The translations under genes and the position numbers were made by a program. This document shows positions 6,591 through 14,638 of a stretch of DNA of 31,527 bases, in pieces. Each line of letters begins with the position of its first letter. Position 1 is the stretch's first letter. Below the pieces are notes generated by a model, which ran no database searches, was not told the DNA's origin, and was given only the letters and a program-made list of their open reading frames with translations. This DNA is from DASQVO01 sp035640715 (GTDB lineage: Bacteria > Actinomycetota > Actinomycetes > Streptosporangiales > Streptosporangiaceae), in NCBI GenBank assembly GCA_035640715.1, contig DASQVO010000073.1, positions 1 through 31,527 of the forward strand, read 5' to 3'.

Positions 6591-7571
6591 CAGATCGGCA
6601 TTGACCCGCGCTACGCCATCGCACTTTCCGGCATCGGCGGCGCAGCCGCCGTGATCGGCCTTCTCGACGGAAGCCGTGACTGGGCCCAGATCATCGAGAC
6701 CGCCGAGGGCCGCGGCATTCCGGCCGAGGCAGCACAGCGGGTGCTCGGGTTGCTCGCGGCGGCGGGAGCGCTGACCGACTTTCCCGGGCGGACGCTTGCG
6801 GCCCTTCCCGCGGGCCTGCGCGCACGGCTCGCACCCGAGCTGGCGACGGCATCCCTGGCCTACCGGGATGGCGACGGCGGCGCCCGCACGCTCGCGCGGC
6901 GGCGTGCGGCCTTCATCCGGGTGCACGGGGGCGGCCGGGTCGGATCATGCGTGGCGAGCCTCCTCGCGGCCACGGGGATAGGCCATGTCGCCTGCCAGGA
7001 CAGTGAGATCACGCGCCCGCAGGACCTCACGCCCGCCGGCCTGTGCCTCAGCGACCTCGACCTGCCCCGGGCGCACGGCGTGGCCCGGGCTATCCGGCGC
7101 ATCGCGCCCGACGTCCGGACCGATGACGACGGCGCGCGGCCCGATCTGGTCGTGTTCACGGAGATCCGCGACCCCGGGACGGCGGCAGCCCTGGTCCGCG
7201 AGCGGGTCCCGCACCTGGCGGCCAGCGCCGCCGAGGCCGTTGGCGTGGTCGGGCCTCTCGTCAGCCCGGGCCGCTCCGCCTGCCTTCGCTGCCTGGACCT
7301 GGCCAAGGCCGAGCGCGACCCGGCGTGGCCGCTGATCCTCGCCCAGGTAGCCGGCTCCCGGCTGGACCCGCAGGCGTGCGACACCGTGCTCGCGGCGGCC
7401 GTCGCTGCCCTGGCCGCGGCGCAGGCCGTCGCGTTCATCGATACGGCCCGCCCGCTCCCCGCGGTGACGAACGGGACGCTGGAGCTCGCTGCCGGCGACT
7501 GGCAGTGGCGCCGGCGGTCCTGGCGGCCGCACCCGCACTGCACCTGCGGCGCCTGCGGGCTTCAAAGGTAG
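6534..7571 (+). CDS. ThiF/E1-like family protein (TOMM cyclodehydratase-type)
   Basis: 345 residues from ATG 6534. The N-terminal ~100 residues (ALSGIGGAAAVIGLLDGSRDW) resemble the peptide-binding winged region that precedes the adenylation-like domain in ThiF/YcaO-partner proteins. A Rossmann-like start RVHGGGRVGSCVASLLAATGI lies around residues 130-150, and a structural zinc site is suggested by CLRC (~248-251) and CTCGAC (~336-341). E1-like proteins of this class adenylate or present peptide/ubiquitin-like substrates; the Gly-rich motif is weak and the adenylation residues are not obvious, so the protein may bind rather than catalyse. Start and upstream region lie within the 95-bp repeat. 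A TAATTC hexamer lies 7 nt before the ATG, so the mRNA may be leaderless. The UbiB gene follows 33 nt later. Confidence 0.8.
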   Translation: MRPALKAGLLPVWRDRDTLQIGIDPRYAIALSGIGGAAAVIGLLDGSRDWAQIIETAEGRGIPAEAAQRVLGLLAAAGALTDFPGRTLAALPAGLRARLAPELATASLAYRDGDGGARTLARRRAAFIRVHGGGRVGSCVASLLAATGIGHVACQDSEITRPQDLTPAGLCLSDLDLPRAHGVARAIRRIAPDVRTDDDGARPDLVVFTEIRDPGTAAALVRERVPHLAASAAEAVGVVGPLVSPGRSACLRCLDLAKAERDPAWPLILAQVAGSRLDPQACDTVLAAAVAALAAAQAVAFIDTARPLPAVTNGTLELAAGDWQWRRRSWRPHPHCTCGACGLQR

Positions 7572-7604
7572 AAGCGACGCCGCGGTATAGCGGAGAATGA
7601 ACCC

Positions 7605-8954
7605 GTGAACGATGTGCCCCGACGCGCTGTGACGCGTACCGCGAAGCTTGCCGGCCTGCCCATCGGATTCGCCGGGCGGGCCGCTCTCGGCATCGGCAAG
7701 CGGATCGGCGGCCGCAGCGCCGAGGTCGTCGCGGCCGAGATCCAGCAGCGCACGTCCGAGCAGATCTTCCGGGTCCTCGGCGAGCTGAAGGGCGGTGCGA
7801 TGAAGCTGGGGCAGGCCCTGTCGATCTTCGAGGCCGCGCTCCCCCCGGAAATCGCCGGGCCCTACCGCGCGACCCTGACGAAGCTCCAGGAGTCCGCGCC
7901 GCCGCTCCCGGCGCGCACCGTTCACCAGGTCCTCACCCGTGATCTCGGCGAGAACTGGCGGGATAACTTCACCGAATTCGACGACCAACCGGTGGCCGCG
8001 GCATCCATCGGCCAGGTGCACGCCGCGACCTGGCGCGATGGCCGGCGGGCTGCCGTGAAGATCCAGTACCCGGGAGCGGGCAGCGCGATCATCAGCGACT
8101 TCAGCCAGCTGAGCCGGGTCGGCTGGCTGTTCGGGGTGCTCATGCCGGGCCTGGACGTCAAGCCGCTGCTCGATGAGCTGCGCAACCGGGTCACGGAAGA
8201 GCTGGATTACGAGCTCGAGGCGAGGTCCCAGCAGGCGTTCGCCGACGCCTACGAGGGCGACCCCGATATCTACGTCCCCAACGTGATCGCCGCCACCAGC
8301 CACGTGCTCGTCACGGAATGGATGGACGGCACCCCACTATCCAGGATCATCAGCGACGGCACGCGCGAACAGCGGGACCGCGCCGGGATCCTCCTGGTCC
8401 GGTTCCTGTTCTCCGGCCCCGCCCGGACGGGGCTGCTGCACGCGGACCCGCATCCCGGCAACTTCCGGCTGCTTGACGACGGACGGCTGGGCGTGCTCGA
8501 CTTCGGCGCGGTCGACCGGCTGCCCAGCGGGCTGCCGCCCTTCTTCGGGCGGCTGCTGCGCATCATGCACGAGGAGGAGCCAGACATCGAGGCGGTCGAG
8601 CGTGAGCTGCGCGCGAACGGCTTCCTCAAGGACGGCATCGACGTCGACCTGGAGGCGCTGCGCGCCTTCCTCTCTCCGCTGGCCGAGCCGTCGGCGGTCG
8701 AATGCTTCAAATTCACGCGCGAATGGATGCGCGACGAGGCTGTCCGCATCACCGACCTGAGCACATCCAACATTTCGCGCAAGTTCAACGTGCCGCCCAG
8801 TTACGTGCTCATCCACCGGGTGTCCACGGCCGGCATTGGGGTGCTCTGCCAGCTGGAATGCGAGGGCGAGTTCAGGGCCGAGGTACTCCGGTGGGTACCC
8901 GGCTACCTGGGCGAACCAGACGAGGACGGTCGCGGCCCGGCCCCGGCTTCCTGA
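7605..8954 (+). CDS. AarF/ABC1/UbiB-family atypical kinase
   Basis: 449 residues, GTG start with GGAGA upstream. All hallmark motifs are present in order: KxGQ in GGAMKLGQALS (~64-72), Ala-rich loop AAASIGQVHAA (~131-141) replacing the Gly-rich loop, AAVKIQYP with the ATP-site Lys (~148-155), catalytic HADPHPGNF (~279-287) and LDFGAV metal-binding DFG (~298-303). UbiB-type kinases/ATPases support isoprenoid quinone lipid metabolism; actinobacterial homologues are generally uncharacterised. No C-terminal transmembrane helices are clear. Probably co-transcribed with the ThiF-like gene. Confidence 0.92.
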   Translation: MNDVPRRAVTRTAKLAGLPIGFAGRAALGIGKRIGGRSAEVVAAEIQQRTSEQIFRVLGELKGGAMKLGQALSIFEAALPPEIAGPYRATLTKLQESAPPLPARTVHQVLTRDLGENWRDNFTEFDDQPVAAASIGQVHAATWRDGRRAAVKIQYPGAGSAIISDFSQLSRVGWLFGVLMPGLDVKPLLDELRNRVTEELDYELEARSQQAFADAYEGDPDIYVPNVIAATSHVLVTEWMDGTPLSRIISDGTREQRDRAGILLVRFLFSGPARTGLLHADPHPGNFRLLDDGRLGVLDFGAVDRLPSGLPPFFGRLLRIMHEEEPDIEAVERELRANGFLKDGIDVDLEALRAFLSPLAEPSAVECFKFTREWMRDEAVRITDLSTSNISRKFNVPPSYVLIHRVSTAGIGVLCQLECEGEFRAEVLRWVPGYLGEPDEDGRGPAPAS

Positions 8955-8957
8955 TCC

Positions 8958-9096
8958 AGCATCAGCGTCCGTCCGGGCATGGATCCTGCGCTGGCTGAAC
9001 CGGCCGGGCCGAAGCCTCGCCCGGCTGCTCGAGTTCGCCCGGCAGTTCCCCCGTGCCGAACCTGCGGTGCGCCGGGCCCTGGAGATCTTGCTGTGA
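8958..9096 (+). pseudogene. AbiEi antitoxin, C-terminal remnant
   Basis: After the UbiB stop, one frame reads VRAWILRWLNRPGRSLARLL then EFARQF..VRRALEILL and stop, matching from memory the C-terminal end of actinobacterial AbiEi-type antitoxins (a helix pair ending in RRALEILL). No start or N-terminal winged-helix part remains. Its stop overlaps the GTG of the next remnant (GTGA), as in intact abiE operons. Confidence 0.6.
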
Positions 9097-9182
9097 CCAC
9101 GCCGTCGCGCGCGACTCCAGCCGGGCGCGCCTACCTGGACCTGCGCAAGAAAGCACGGCAAGACCGCCGGCCCTCTGCGTAG
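9093..9182 (+). pseudogene. AbiEii nucleotidyltransferase toxin, N-terminal remnant
   Basis: GTG 9093 starts VTTPSRATPAGRAYLDLRKK followed by ARQDRRPSA and stop. The text ATPAGRAYLDL..ARQDRRP is typical of the first ~25 residues of AbiEii toxins, after which an intact gene would continue for roughly 250 residues. Here it ends 48 bp before an unrelated nucleotidyltransferase gene, so the toxin was deleted, probably when that module arrived. Confidence 0.65.
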
Positions 9183-9198
9183 CATCCTGGCTGCTGTC

Positions 9199-9224
9199 AT
9201 CAGATTTATCACATCTGATATCGT
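9199..9224 (+). promoter_or_regulatory. Operator/promoter of the nucleotidyltransferase-XRE pair
   Basis: Inverted repeat ATCAGAT (9199-9205), spacer TTATCAC, ATCTGAT (9213-9219). The -10 candidate TATCGT (9219-9224) ends exactly 6 nt before ATG 9231, indicating a leaderless mRNA with the operator over the core promoter. The downstream XRE protein is the likely repressor. Confidence 0.6.
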
Positions 9225-9230
9225 GAATCT

Positions 9231-9962
9231 ATGGCAGGGAAGCTTCCGGACCACGGTCTGCCGCAGGGGCACTCTCTTGCCAATGCCAGCCCCGAACTGC
9301 TGGCAGTCCTGGAGTCCGCGTCGCGCTTGCAGCAAATGGTCCCTGACGCGGTTCTTGTAGGAGGGTCGGCTGCGGCCCTGTATGCCGGTCACCGGGACTC
9401 CTACGACCATGATCACGTTCTCCCGGACCTGAGGGACCGGTTCGACGTTGTGCTCGAGGCCCTTGAATCCGAGGGCGAGTGGGTGACCAACCGGGTGATC
9501 CCAGGAAAAATCATCCTCGGTCAGCTGGGGGACATCGAGGCCGGCGTCCGCCAGATGATGCGTACCCGGCCCCTGGAAGTCACGCAGGTCACGCTTCCGT
9601 CAGGACGTGTGCTGACGGTTCCCACGGCAGAGGAGACGCTTCGGATCAAGGGATTCCTGATCGTGCGGCGGAACCAGACCCGTGATTACCTGGATGTCGC
9701 GGCGCTCGCGGATCGTTACGGCGTCCATGAGGCGGCAGGAGTTCTGGCCAGGATCGACGACTACTACGCGGACCAGCACGGCGGGGGCCAAGGTGTCGCT
9801 GCGCAGCTGATCCGCCAGCTCGCTGATCCTCGCCCGAAAGACTCTTCCGTGACGAGGCAACTGGATGCGTACCGGAACCTGGCGTCCCGCTGGACCGAGT
9901 GGGGTGAGGTGCGATCGGTGTGCGGGCAGCTGGCCGCCGAGATGCTGGAAACAGAGGTGTAG
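9231..9962 (+). CDS. Nucleotidyltransferase-fold protein (AbiEii/MNT-like), putative toxin
   Basis: 243 residues. VLVGGSAAALYAGHR (~42-55) followed by DSYDHDHVL (~56-63) supplies the GGS and DxD signature of the polymerase-beta-like nucleotidyltransferase fold, with one metal-binding acidic pair visible. Later RDYLDVAALADRYG (~153-166) is typical of AbiEii-like proteins (a helix after the catalytic domain). Such enzymes nucleotidylate tRNA or a partner protein when acting as toxins. No Shine-Dalgarno is seen; the promoter geometry suggests leaderless translation. The XRE gene begins 3 nt downstream, making a toxin-first pair. It could also be a housekeeping nucleotidyltransferase, but the context argues for TA. 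Confidence 0.75.
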   Translation: MAGKLPDHGLPQGHSLANASPELLAVLESASRLQQMVPDAVLVGGSAAALYAGHRDSYDHDHVLPDLRDRFDVVLEALESEGEWVTNRVIPGKIILGQLGDIEAGVRQMMRTRPLEVTQVTLPSGRVLTVPTAEETLRIKGFLIVRRNQTRDYLDVAALADRYGVHEAAGVLARIDDYYADQHGGGQGVAAQLIRQLADPRPKDSSVTRQLDAYRNLASRWTEWGEVRSVCGQLAAEMLETEV

Positions 9963-9965
9963 CTC

Positions 9966-10430
9966 ATGGTGCTGGCATTCCGCAACCTGACCATTACGCC
10001 CGGCGCTCCCGTTTCAGAGTGGCCGACCGAGGCCGTGCAGACCGCACTCGAACGGGGCGACCTCGCAGACTGGCACCGGATCGTCGTCGAAATAGGGGCC
10101 GATCCCTGGGGGAAGACCGCGCGGCAAGTGGAAGAGGTGCTCAGCCATTCACGCCCATATGGCGTCGCCGAAGCCATGGAGACGGCGCTGTCCCGTGCCC
10201 GTGAACGAGCCGAGGCAAGCGAACGCGCAGCGGTCGCCGCCGAAATCCGGGACGCTGTCAAACGTTCAGGACTGAGCCGGGCGGCGTTCGCCTCCCAGAT
10301 CGGGACCTCCGCCTCGCGGCTGTCCACCTATGCCTCTGGCAAAGTCACCCCCTCAGCCACGCTCATGCTCCGGATCCGCCAGGTAGCCGACCGCAACCGC
10401 ACGATGAACGGTCATCATGAGGGCCGGTAA
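9966..10430 (+). CDS. XRE-type HTH protein, putative antitoxin of the nucleotidyltransferase pair
   Basis: 154 residues from ATG 9966. The N-terminal ~85 residues are not a known domain (TEAVQTALERGDLADWHRIVV, VEEVLSHSRPYG) and may bind the toxin. A coiled-coil-like RARERAEASERAAVAAEI leads to a helix-turn-helix, RDAVKRSGLSRAAFASQIGT then SASRLSTYASG (~95-125). Expected to bind the inverted repeat at 9199-9219. The gap of three bases to the upstream gene implies one operon. Known families pair XRE antitoxins with AbiEii-like enzymes; the exact family name is not certain. Confidence 0.7.
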   Translation: MVLAFRNLTITPGAPVSEWPTEAVQTALERGDLADWHRIVVEIGADPWGKTARQVEEVLSHSRPYGVAEAMETALSRARERAEASERAAVAAEIRDAVKRSGLSRAAFASQIGTSASRLSTYASGKVTPSATLMLRIRQVADRNRTMNGHHEGR

Positions 10431-10541
10431 GACAAGCGTGCTGCTCGCCCAGGCAGCGTAACGACCGTCTCGGAGATCTCACGAAGCAAGGGCACGCCAT
10501 CCGCACCTGGCATGCGGGACTGACCGCAGCCAGCCCCCGTG

Positions 10542-10828
10542 CTACAGGGGGCCGATGTAGTAGATGTCAGCCAGTTCGCCGGGTGGCCACCACAACACGA
10601 CCCAGCCATCTGCGGCTGTCCTGACCGGGACCTTCCACACAGGCGTTCCTGACGCGGACGCCGCTCCGCCGGGCTCTTCACGATCGGGATAGGCCAGGTA
10701 CTTGTCATGATCCTGCCCAGATCCGGCGGTCCGCTCAGTGCGCCGACCAGCGTAGACAGGTGCTGCGGCAGCCGAGGCGCATCTTCCCGCGCATCGTTCG
10801 CGCCGTCCGGTTGAGTGCTGTCCGCCAC
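10542..10828 (-). pseudogene. Frameshifted hypothetical with a WVVLWWPxGELAD motif
   Basis: Two minus-strand frames look like halves of one protein. The first starts at GTG 10828 (ADSTQPDGANDAREDAPRLP ... GPPDLGR); after about position 10715 sense moves to another frame: GSGQDHDKYLAYPDREEPGG, then VWKVPVRTAADGWVVLWWPP and GELADIYYIGPL, stop at 10542-10544. A single-base shift would join them to about 95 residues. The C-terminal motif recurs as a fragment at 16031-16074. Function unknown. Confidence 0.45.
10568..10611 (-). repeat. 44-bp dispersed repeat, copy A
   Basis: Matches 16031-16074 with 3 mismatches and no gaps; both encode WVVLWWPxGELAD on the minus strand. Confidence 0.8.
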
Positions 10829-11010
10829 GACGGCAGCCTATCCCGCCACCGCGTCAGGACAACGCAACGTGGCCGCCTTTATGAACCTGGCCGCGCTTGC
10901 CGGGCTCGCCAGAGCGCGGTTCGGAGCGGGGCGTCGCGTTACGGCCGCACGGAAGAAGAGCGGGACGCGCTGGATGCTGCAGGCTGGAAATCCTGGTCAG
11001 CCAGGCCCGG

Positions 11011-12170
11011 CTACGGAAGCAGGTTGTTGAACGTCTGCTCCCAATGTTTACGAACTTGGGGATCTGGACGGTAGGCGACGACGAACCGCAGCGGGATCGC
11101 AAGAAACCGTCCTCCGCCGATGGCTGCGTGAACCCACGGCTCGTCGTCTCCGACCGGAAAATGGCGGTGAGCGGTAAGTGCAATAACCGGTTCGGTGCGG
11201 ATGGAGTCCGCGCCATCATGGGGTTCCCATTCAAGCCAGCCGCTCCCTTCGCCGGTGGCCGCAGCCGTGACGAGCGCAGCGAATGAACGCTCCGGCTTGG
11301 TCTCATCGGCGACCCACTGGCCGTTCCCGGGAGTGACCGCCTGCCGGGCCAGCGCGACAATCTCGCTCCCCGCGGCAAGGGAGGCTATTGGCGCAGCTGC
11401 GTCTACGATGTCCGAGGCCAGGACAATTGATGGATCGTCGTCTGGCCCGAGTCGCGGATACAGGTCATGCAGGACAGGTGCGCTGCACGGAGTCTCTGCG
11501 TAAGGGTGGACGACCCGGGAGCTGTTGAACGGCGAAAACCAGTCCTGGACGGGCGGAACGTCGATGTTGAGGGCCGCTTGCATGCCCGGATCGTTTTCCA
11601 GCCCATCCATGTCCTTGCCGTACAGGAACTCGAAGTCGGCGTCCTCCAGCAGGTATTCATCAGGATCAAGCCACGGCTTCTCAAGTCCAGCCGCCTCGCA
11701 GAGTTCTCCCGCGGTCACGCCGACAGCATGGCGGACGATCTCCTCGGCAGTGCATGACGCTGGGCCGCCTTGCGGGTCGGCGAGATCGGCGGCGACCTGG
11801 ACCGCCGTCACCATGACCTTCCGGAAAAAATCCTCGTCATAGGCGTTGCGATGACGCTCCGGAAACCACTCGTAAACGAACGATTCTTCTGCCTCATCCG
11901 CGTCCGGCTGCTGGTCATCGCCGAACTCGATCAGCTGAAGATCGTCAATACACCGGTCCACCACGTCCAGAGCAGCGACAAGCAACGCAGCCCTGCCGGC
12001 TCCCGCTCCCCGGCAGGTACATCGTCCTCAGAAATCTCATCACTATCTGGCAGGACATCCATGTCAGCGACGAAACGCCAGAGGAGCAAGTCCGGATGCC
12101 GGACCTTCCCGGCCGCAGCAAGCAGACTGGACCGCACGCCATCCGCGTCAGCATCTGACGGCATCGGCAC
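11011..12170 (-). pseudogene. Large acidic hypothetical protein, probably frameshifted near 11990
   Basis: GTG 12170 (GGAAGGAG upstream) starts a frame with DADADGVRSSLLAAAGKVRH, PDLLLWRFVADMDVLPDSD and EISEDDVPAGEREPAGLR, after which sense is lost. The other frame takes over with AALLVAALDVVDRCIDDLQL and runs 320 residues to a stop at 11011: WFPERHRNAYDEDFFRKVMV, acidic stretches, PPVQDWFSPFNSSRVVHPYA, and a C-terminal part with HFPVGDDEPWVHAAIGGGRF. A one-base shift gives a ~385-residue protein. No known domain. Alternatively two overlapping genes, the second starting at TTG 11985. No signal peptide or TM segment. Confidence 0.5.
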
Positions 12171-12323
12171 GGCATGCTCCTTCCCGTGATAGCCGTGACC
12201 TTGGAACCGGCTCGCCCCGTTCAGGCGCCACGATCATATGCAACTGGCGCCCGCTGCGAGCGCCGGTCCACAGGCGGAGCACGTCTGACAAAGCCGGCCA
12301 GCGGCGCGACCGCTCGCGGCGGT

Positions 12324-12971
12324 TCATTGGCGGACCAAGCGGGCCAGGCGCGTCCAGTCGACCTGGATCCTCACCGGTACCTCGACGGTGCTTACTTCCT
12401 GTTCCGGGGTCAGCGTCCGGAAAAGGCGGTAATAGCCGAGGGTGTGGTCGAGGACGTGAATGTCGATGGACAGAACGTGATCCCCGGAGAGCCAGACGAG
12501 CCAGTAGAACGGAATGCCGGCGTCGGCATACTCGGCCATCTTGTCCAGCTGGTCGGCCTTCCTGCTTCCCGGAGAGACGACCTCGACGATGACCTTCACC
12601 AGGTGCGCGGGCAACGGCCGGGCGTCGTTCGGCGCGCAGTCGAAGAGCGCGGCGTCCGGGCTGCGGATCGTGGCGGCCGGAACTTCCCACAGCAGCACGT
12701 CGAAGTCGCTGCTCGTGTCCAGGCAGGTGCCAGGGTTGCGCTCCATGTGCGCCTCCGCGGCGGCGCCGAGCATCGCCGCCACGCGAGCCGCCGCGGCCTG
12801 ATAGGCCCGGCTGGGCTTCTCGCAGCGCACGGCCTGGCCGTTGACGATCTCGACCTGGCGGCAGAACTCCTCGGGCAGGTTCCGCCAGACCTCGACGCCG
12901 ATCGGCTCCGGCTGCAGGTTCGCGGTGACCGCCCAGTCGTAGATCGAGGTCCGCTCGGGGTCCGACGTCAT
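12324..12971 (-). CDS. Uma2-family PD-(D/E)XK nuclease-fold protein
   Basis: 215 residues from ATG 12971 with GGGAGG five bases upstream; the longer open frame upstream is repeat-derived. Core features of Uma2 (DUF820): RSPDAALFDC (~110-120, first acidic residue), VIVEVVSPGSRKADQLDKMA (~140-160, the ExK/S element) and YADAGIPFYWLV (~163-174). The protein family is abundant in actinobacteria and cyanobacteria and has an endonuclease-like fold, but its activity is little understood. The C-terminal region is a beta-rich tail of the usual type. It is a stand-alone gene, with no partner directly upstream. Confidence 0.85.
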   Translation of the reverse strand: MTSDPERTSIYDWAVTANLQPEPIGVEVWRNLPEEFCRQVEIVNGQAVRCEKPSRAYQAAAARVAAMLGAAAEAHMERNPGTCLDTSSDFDVLLWEVPAATIRSPDAALFDCAPNDARPLPAHLVKVIVEVVSPGSRKADQLDKMAEYADAGIPFYWLVWLSGDHVLSIDIHVLDHTLGYYRLFRTLTPEQEVSTVEVPVRIQVDWTRLARLVRQ

Positions 12972-13013
12972 GGAACCTCCCGGTTGAGAAGCCACCAGCG
13001 TGAGCCATCGTAG

Positions 13014-13045
13014 CCACCGGGCCACCGGGCCACCGGGCCACCGCG
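13014..13045 (+). repeat. 8-bp tandem repeat upstream of the Uma2 gene
   Basis: CCACCGGG three times followed by CCACCGCG, without gaps, 43 bp upstream of the Uma2 start. It may vary by slippage and alter promoter spacing. Confidence 0.8.
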
Positions 13046-13263
13046 ATCCTGTCATGCTTGCGGCACGTATACAGATGATCATGTAGCCACTATTGGAGAA
13101 CGTTTGCAACGGATTGACGGGCGCCGATGCGGGTCGGGACAAACGCAGCCGGAAGGACCCGCAGCATGAAGCGGATCGGACGGCGAGATCGGAACCGTTA
13201 TCACCCTGGAAAGCTCGTACACGGGACCTTGCAGCGCGTCACCAGGGGCACGTGAGCGCGTTC

Positions 13264-13286
13264 GGGCCGGAGATTAGCTCCGGCCC
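13264..13286. terminator. Strong GC hairpin, terminator-like, no T tract
   Basis: Perfect 9-bp stem GGGCCGGAG / CTCCGGCCC with loop ATTAG. It sits between the Uma2 gene and the antitoxin promoter at 13332. Lacking a T run, it is a weak intrinsic terminator or a structured element. Confidence 0.45.
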
Positions 13287-13331
13287 GGCCAGCTCCCGGC
13301 CGCCATAGTTTTCGTTTCTTTCGAATTACGC

Positions 13332-13337
13332 TATGCT
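13332..13337 (+). promoter_or_regulatory. Candidate -10 TATGCT of excisionase/PIN operon
   Basis: TATGCT follows an unusually AT-rich stretch (TTTTCGTTTCTTTCGAATTA) and lies 20 nt before ATG 13358. The leader carries GAGGAGGG, a strong ribosome binding site, unlike the leaderless TA operons nearby. Confidence 0.5.
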
Positions 13338-13357
13338 GGTTGGCGAGGAGGGACGTG

Positions 13358-13867
13358 ATGGCGACGACAGCCCAGCCGGGAGTGGTGTTCCCGCCGCGAG
13401 ATTTCACCGCGCTGCTGGACTTGGGCCGGTTCCTGGAGCATCACACCGAGCCGGGGCTGCTGCTCGGCCCGGACGGCGAGCAGGTGCCGCTGCCCAAGGA
13501 GATCTACCAGGTCCTGGTCGAGGTCGTGGAGGCCATGCGCGAGGGCAAGGTCATCACCCTCGTGCCGCGCACACAGCGGCTCACCACCCAGGAGGCGGCC
13601 GACTTCCTTGGCGTCAGCCGGCCGACGCTGGTCAAGCTCCTTGAGAACGGCAAGATCCCCTACGACCAGCCAGGGCGGCACCGCAGGATCCTGTTCACCG
13701 ACCTGCTCGCCTACCAGGAGCGGCAGCGCATGGACCGGCGCGCGGCCCTGGACCGGATGACCGAGGACGCCAGCGAGGCAGGCCTGTACGGCGGCACCCC
13801 CGAGGACTATGCCGCTGCGCTGAAGAGAGCCCGCCGGCGAGCCGCCCGCCACGGGGACGCCTCCTGA
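13358..13867 (+). CDS. Excisionase-family (MerR-like wHTH) DNA-binding antitoxin
   Basis: 169 residues from ATG 13358; GAGGAGGG upstream decides this start over one 18 nt earlier. The N-terminal region (PRDFTALLDLGRFLEHH, LLGPDGEQVPLPKEIYQVLV) is a dimerisation-like module. RLTTQEAADFLGVSRPTLVK then LLENGKIPYDQPGRHRRIL (~73-110) is the excisionase/MerR winged HTH. A C-terminal acidic helix (RMTEDASEAGLYGG) may wrap the toxin. The PIN gene starts two bases after its stop. This antitoxin type paired with a PIN protein is common in actinobacteria (family knowledge). Confidence 0.8.
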   Translation: MATTAQPGVVFPPRDFTALLDLGRFLEHHTEPGLLLGPDGEQVPLPKEIYQVLVEVVEAMREGKVITLVPRTQRLTTQEAADFLGVSRPTLVKLLENGKIPYDQPGRHRRILFTDLLAYQERQRMDRRAALDRMTEDASEAGLYGGTPEDYAAALKRARRRAARHGDAS

Positions 13868-13869
13868 CG

Positions 13870-14442
13870 ATGCCGCGCTACACGGCGGTCCTCGACGCGT
13901 GCGTCCTCGTGCCCATCGCGCTCGCGGATACGCTGCTGCGCGTGGCCGAGAAGGGCCTGTACCGCCCGCTGTGGTCAGGCCGGATCCTCGCCGAGGCCCA
14001 GGAGGCTACGGAGGAGATCCACCCGGGCATCGACGTCGGCAAGCGCTTCACTAGCATGCGCGAGGCCTTCGGCGACGCCATGGTCACCGGATGGGAAGAA
14101 CTCGAGCCGGGAATCCGGCTGCCCGACGAGGACGACCGGCACGTCGTCGCGGCGGCGATCCGGGGTGGCGCGGATGCCATCATCACAGCGAACCTGGCTG
14201 ACTTCCCCGCCACGGCGCTCGGCCCGCTCGGGCTGGAGGCAGTCCACCCGGACGACTTCCTGCTAGACCAGATTGACCTCAGCCCGCCCACCATCCTGCA
14301 GGTCATCCGCGAGCAAGCTGCCCACACCAGGAGACCACCGCTCGCCCCGCAGGACCTGGCCACCCTGCTCGGCAGGGCAGGCGTACCCGGCTTCGCCGAC
14401 GAGATCGTCCGCCTCATGTCCACTCCCCTGGACGGCACCTAA
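13870..14442 (+). CDS. PIN-domain toxin (VapC-like)
   Basis: 190 residues. AVLDACVLVPIAL (~5-17) gives the first Asp of the PIN active site, PLWSGRILAEAQEA (~35-48) the conserved Glu helix, LPDEDDRHVVAAAI (~84-97) the second Asp cluster and AIITANLADFP (~102-112) the last Asp. The PIN fold is complete by ~residue 135; the remaining ~55 residues (PPTILQVIREQAA..GVPGFADEIVRLM) form an extra helical domain found in this subgroup. Expected activity is Mg-dependent RNA cleavage, blocked by the upstream antitoxin. Confidence 0.85.
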   Translation: MPRYTAVLDACVLVPIALADTLLRVAEKGLYRPLWSGRILAEAQEATEEIHPGIDVGKRFTSMREAFGDAMVTGWEELEPGIRLPDEDDRHVVAAAIRGGADAIITANLADFPATALGPLGLEAVHPDDFLLDQIDLSPPTILQVIREQAAHTRRPPLAPQDLATLLGRAGVPGFADEIVRLMSTPLDGT

Positions 14443-14611
14443 CAGCCCGGATCCACGCGAAACGGCCGCCACCGAAGCCGACGATGTAAAGGTCAGCCAC
14501 GCCGCACAAGGTACTCTCCGCGCGCTCGTCAAGCATCCTGATATCTGGCCGCGCATCACGGCTCCCCGCCACGGCCACCAGCAGCCCTGCGATCAGCAGC
14601 ATGCCTCGCCT

Positions 14612-14632
14612 GTATCACGAACGTGATACACT
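14612..14632 (+). promoter_or_regulatory. Palindromic operator and leaderless promoter of the RHH antitoxin
   Basis: GTATCACG-AA-CGTGATAC (14612-14629) is a perfect 8-bp-arm palindrome. The -10 TACACT (14627-14632) overlaps its right arm and ends 6 nt before GTG 14639. Confidence 0.7.
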
Positions 14633-14638
14633 GGTCGG

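Noticed and set aside
6945..8303. 452-codon minus-strand frame across the ThiF/UbiB junction
   Set aside because: Antisense to two well-supported genes; typical high-GC shadow frame.
10531..10551. Hairpin CCCCCG...GGGGG after the frameshifted hypothetical
   Set aside because: Short stem without T tract; too weak to call a terminator.
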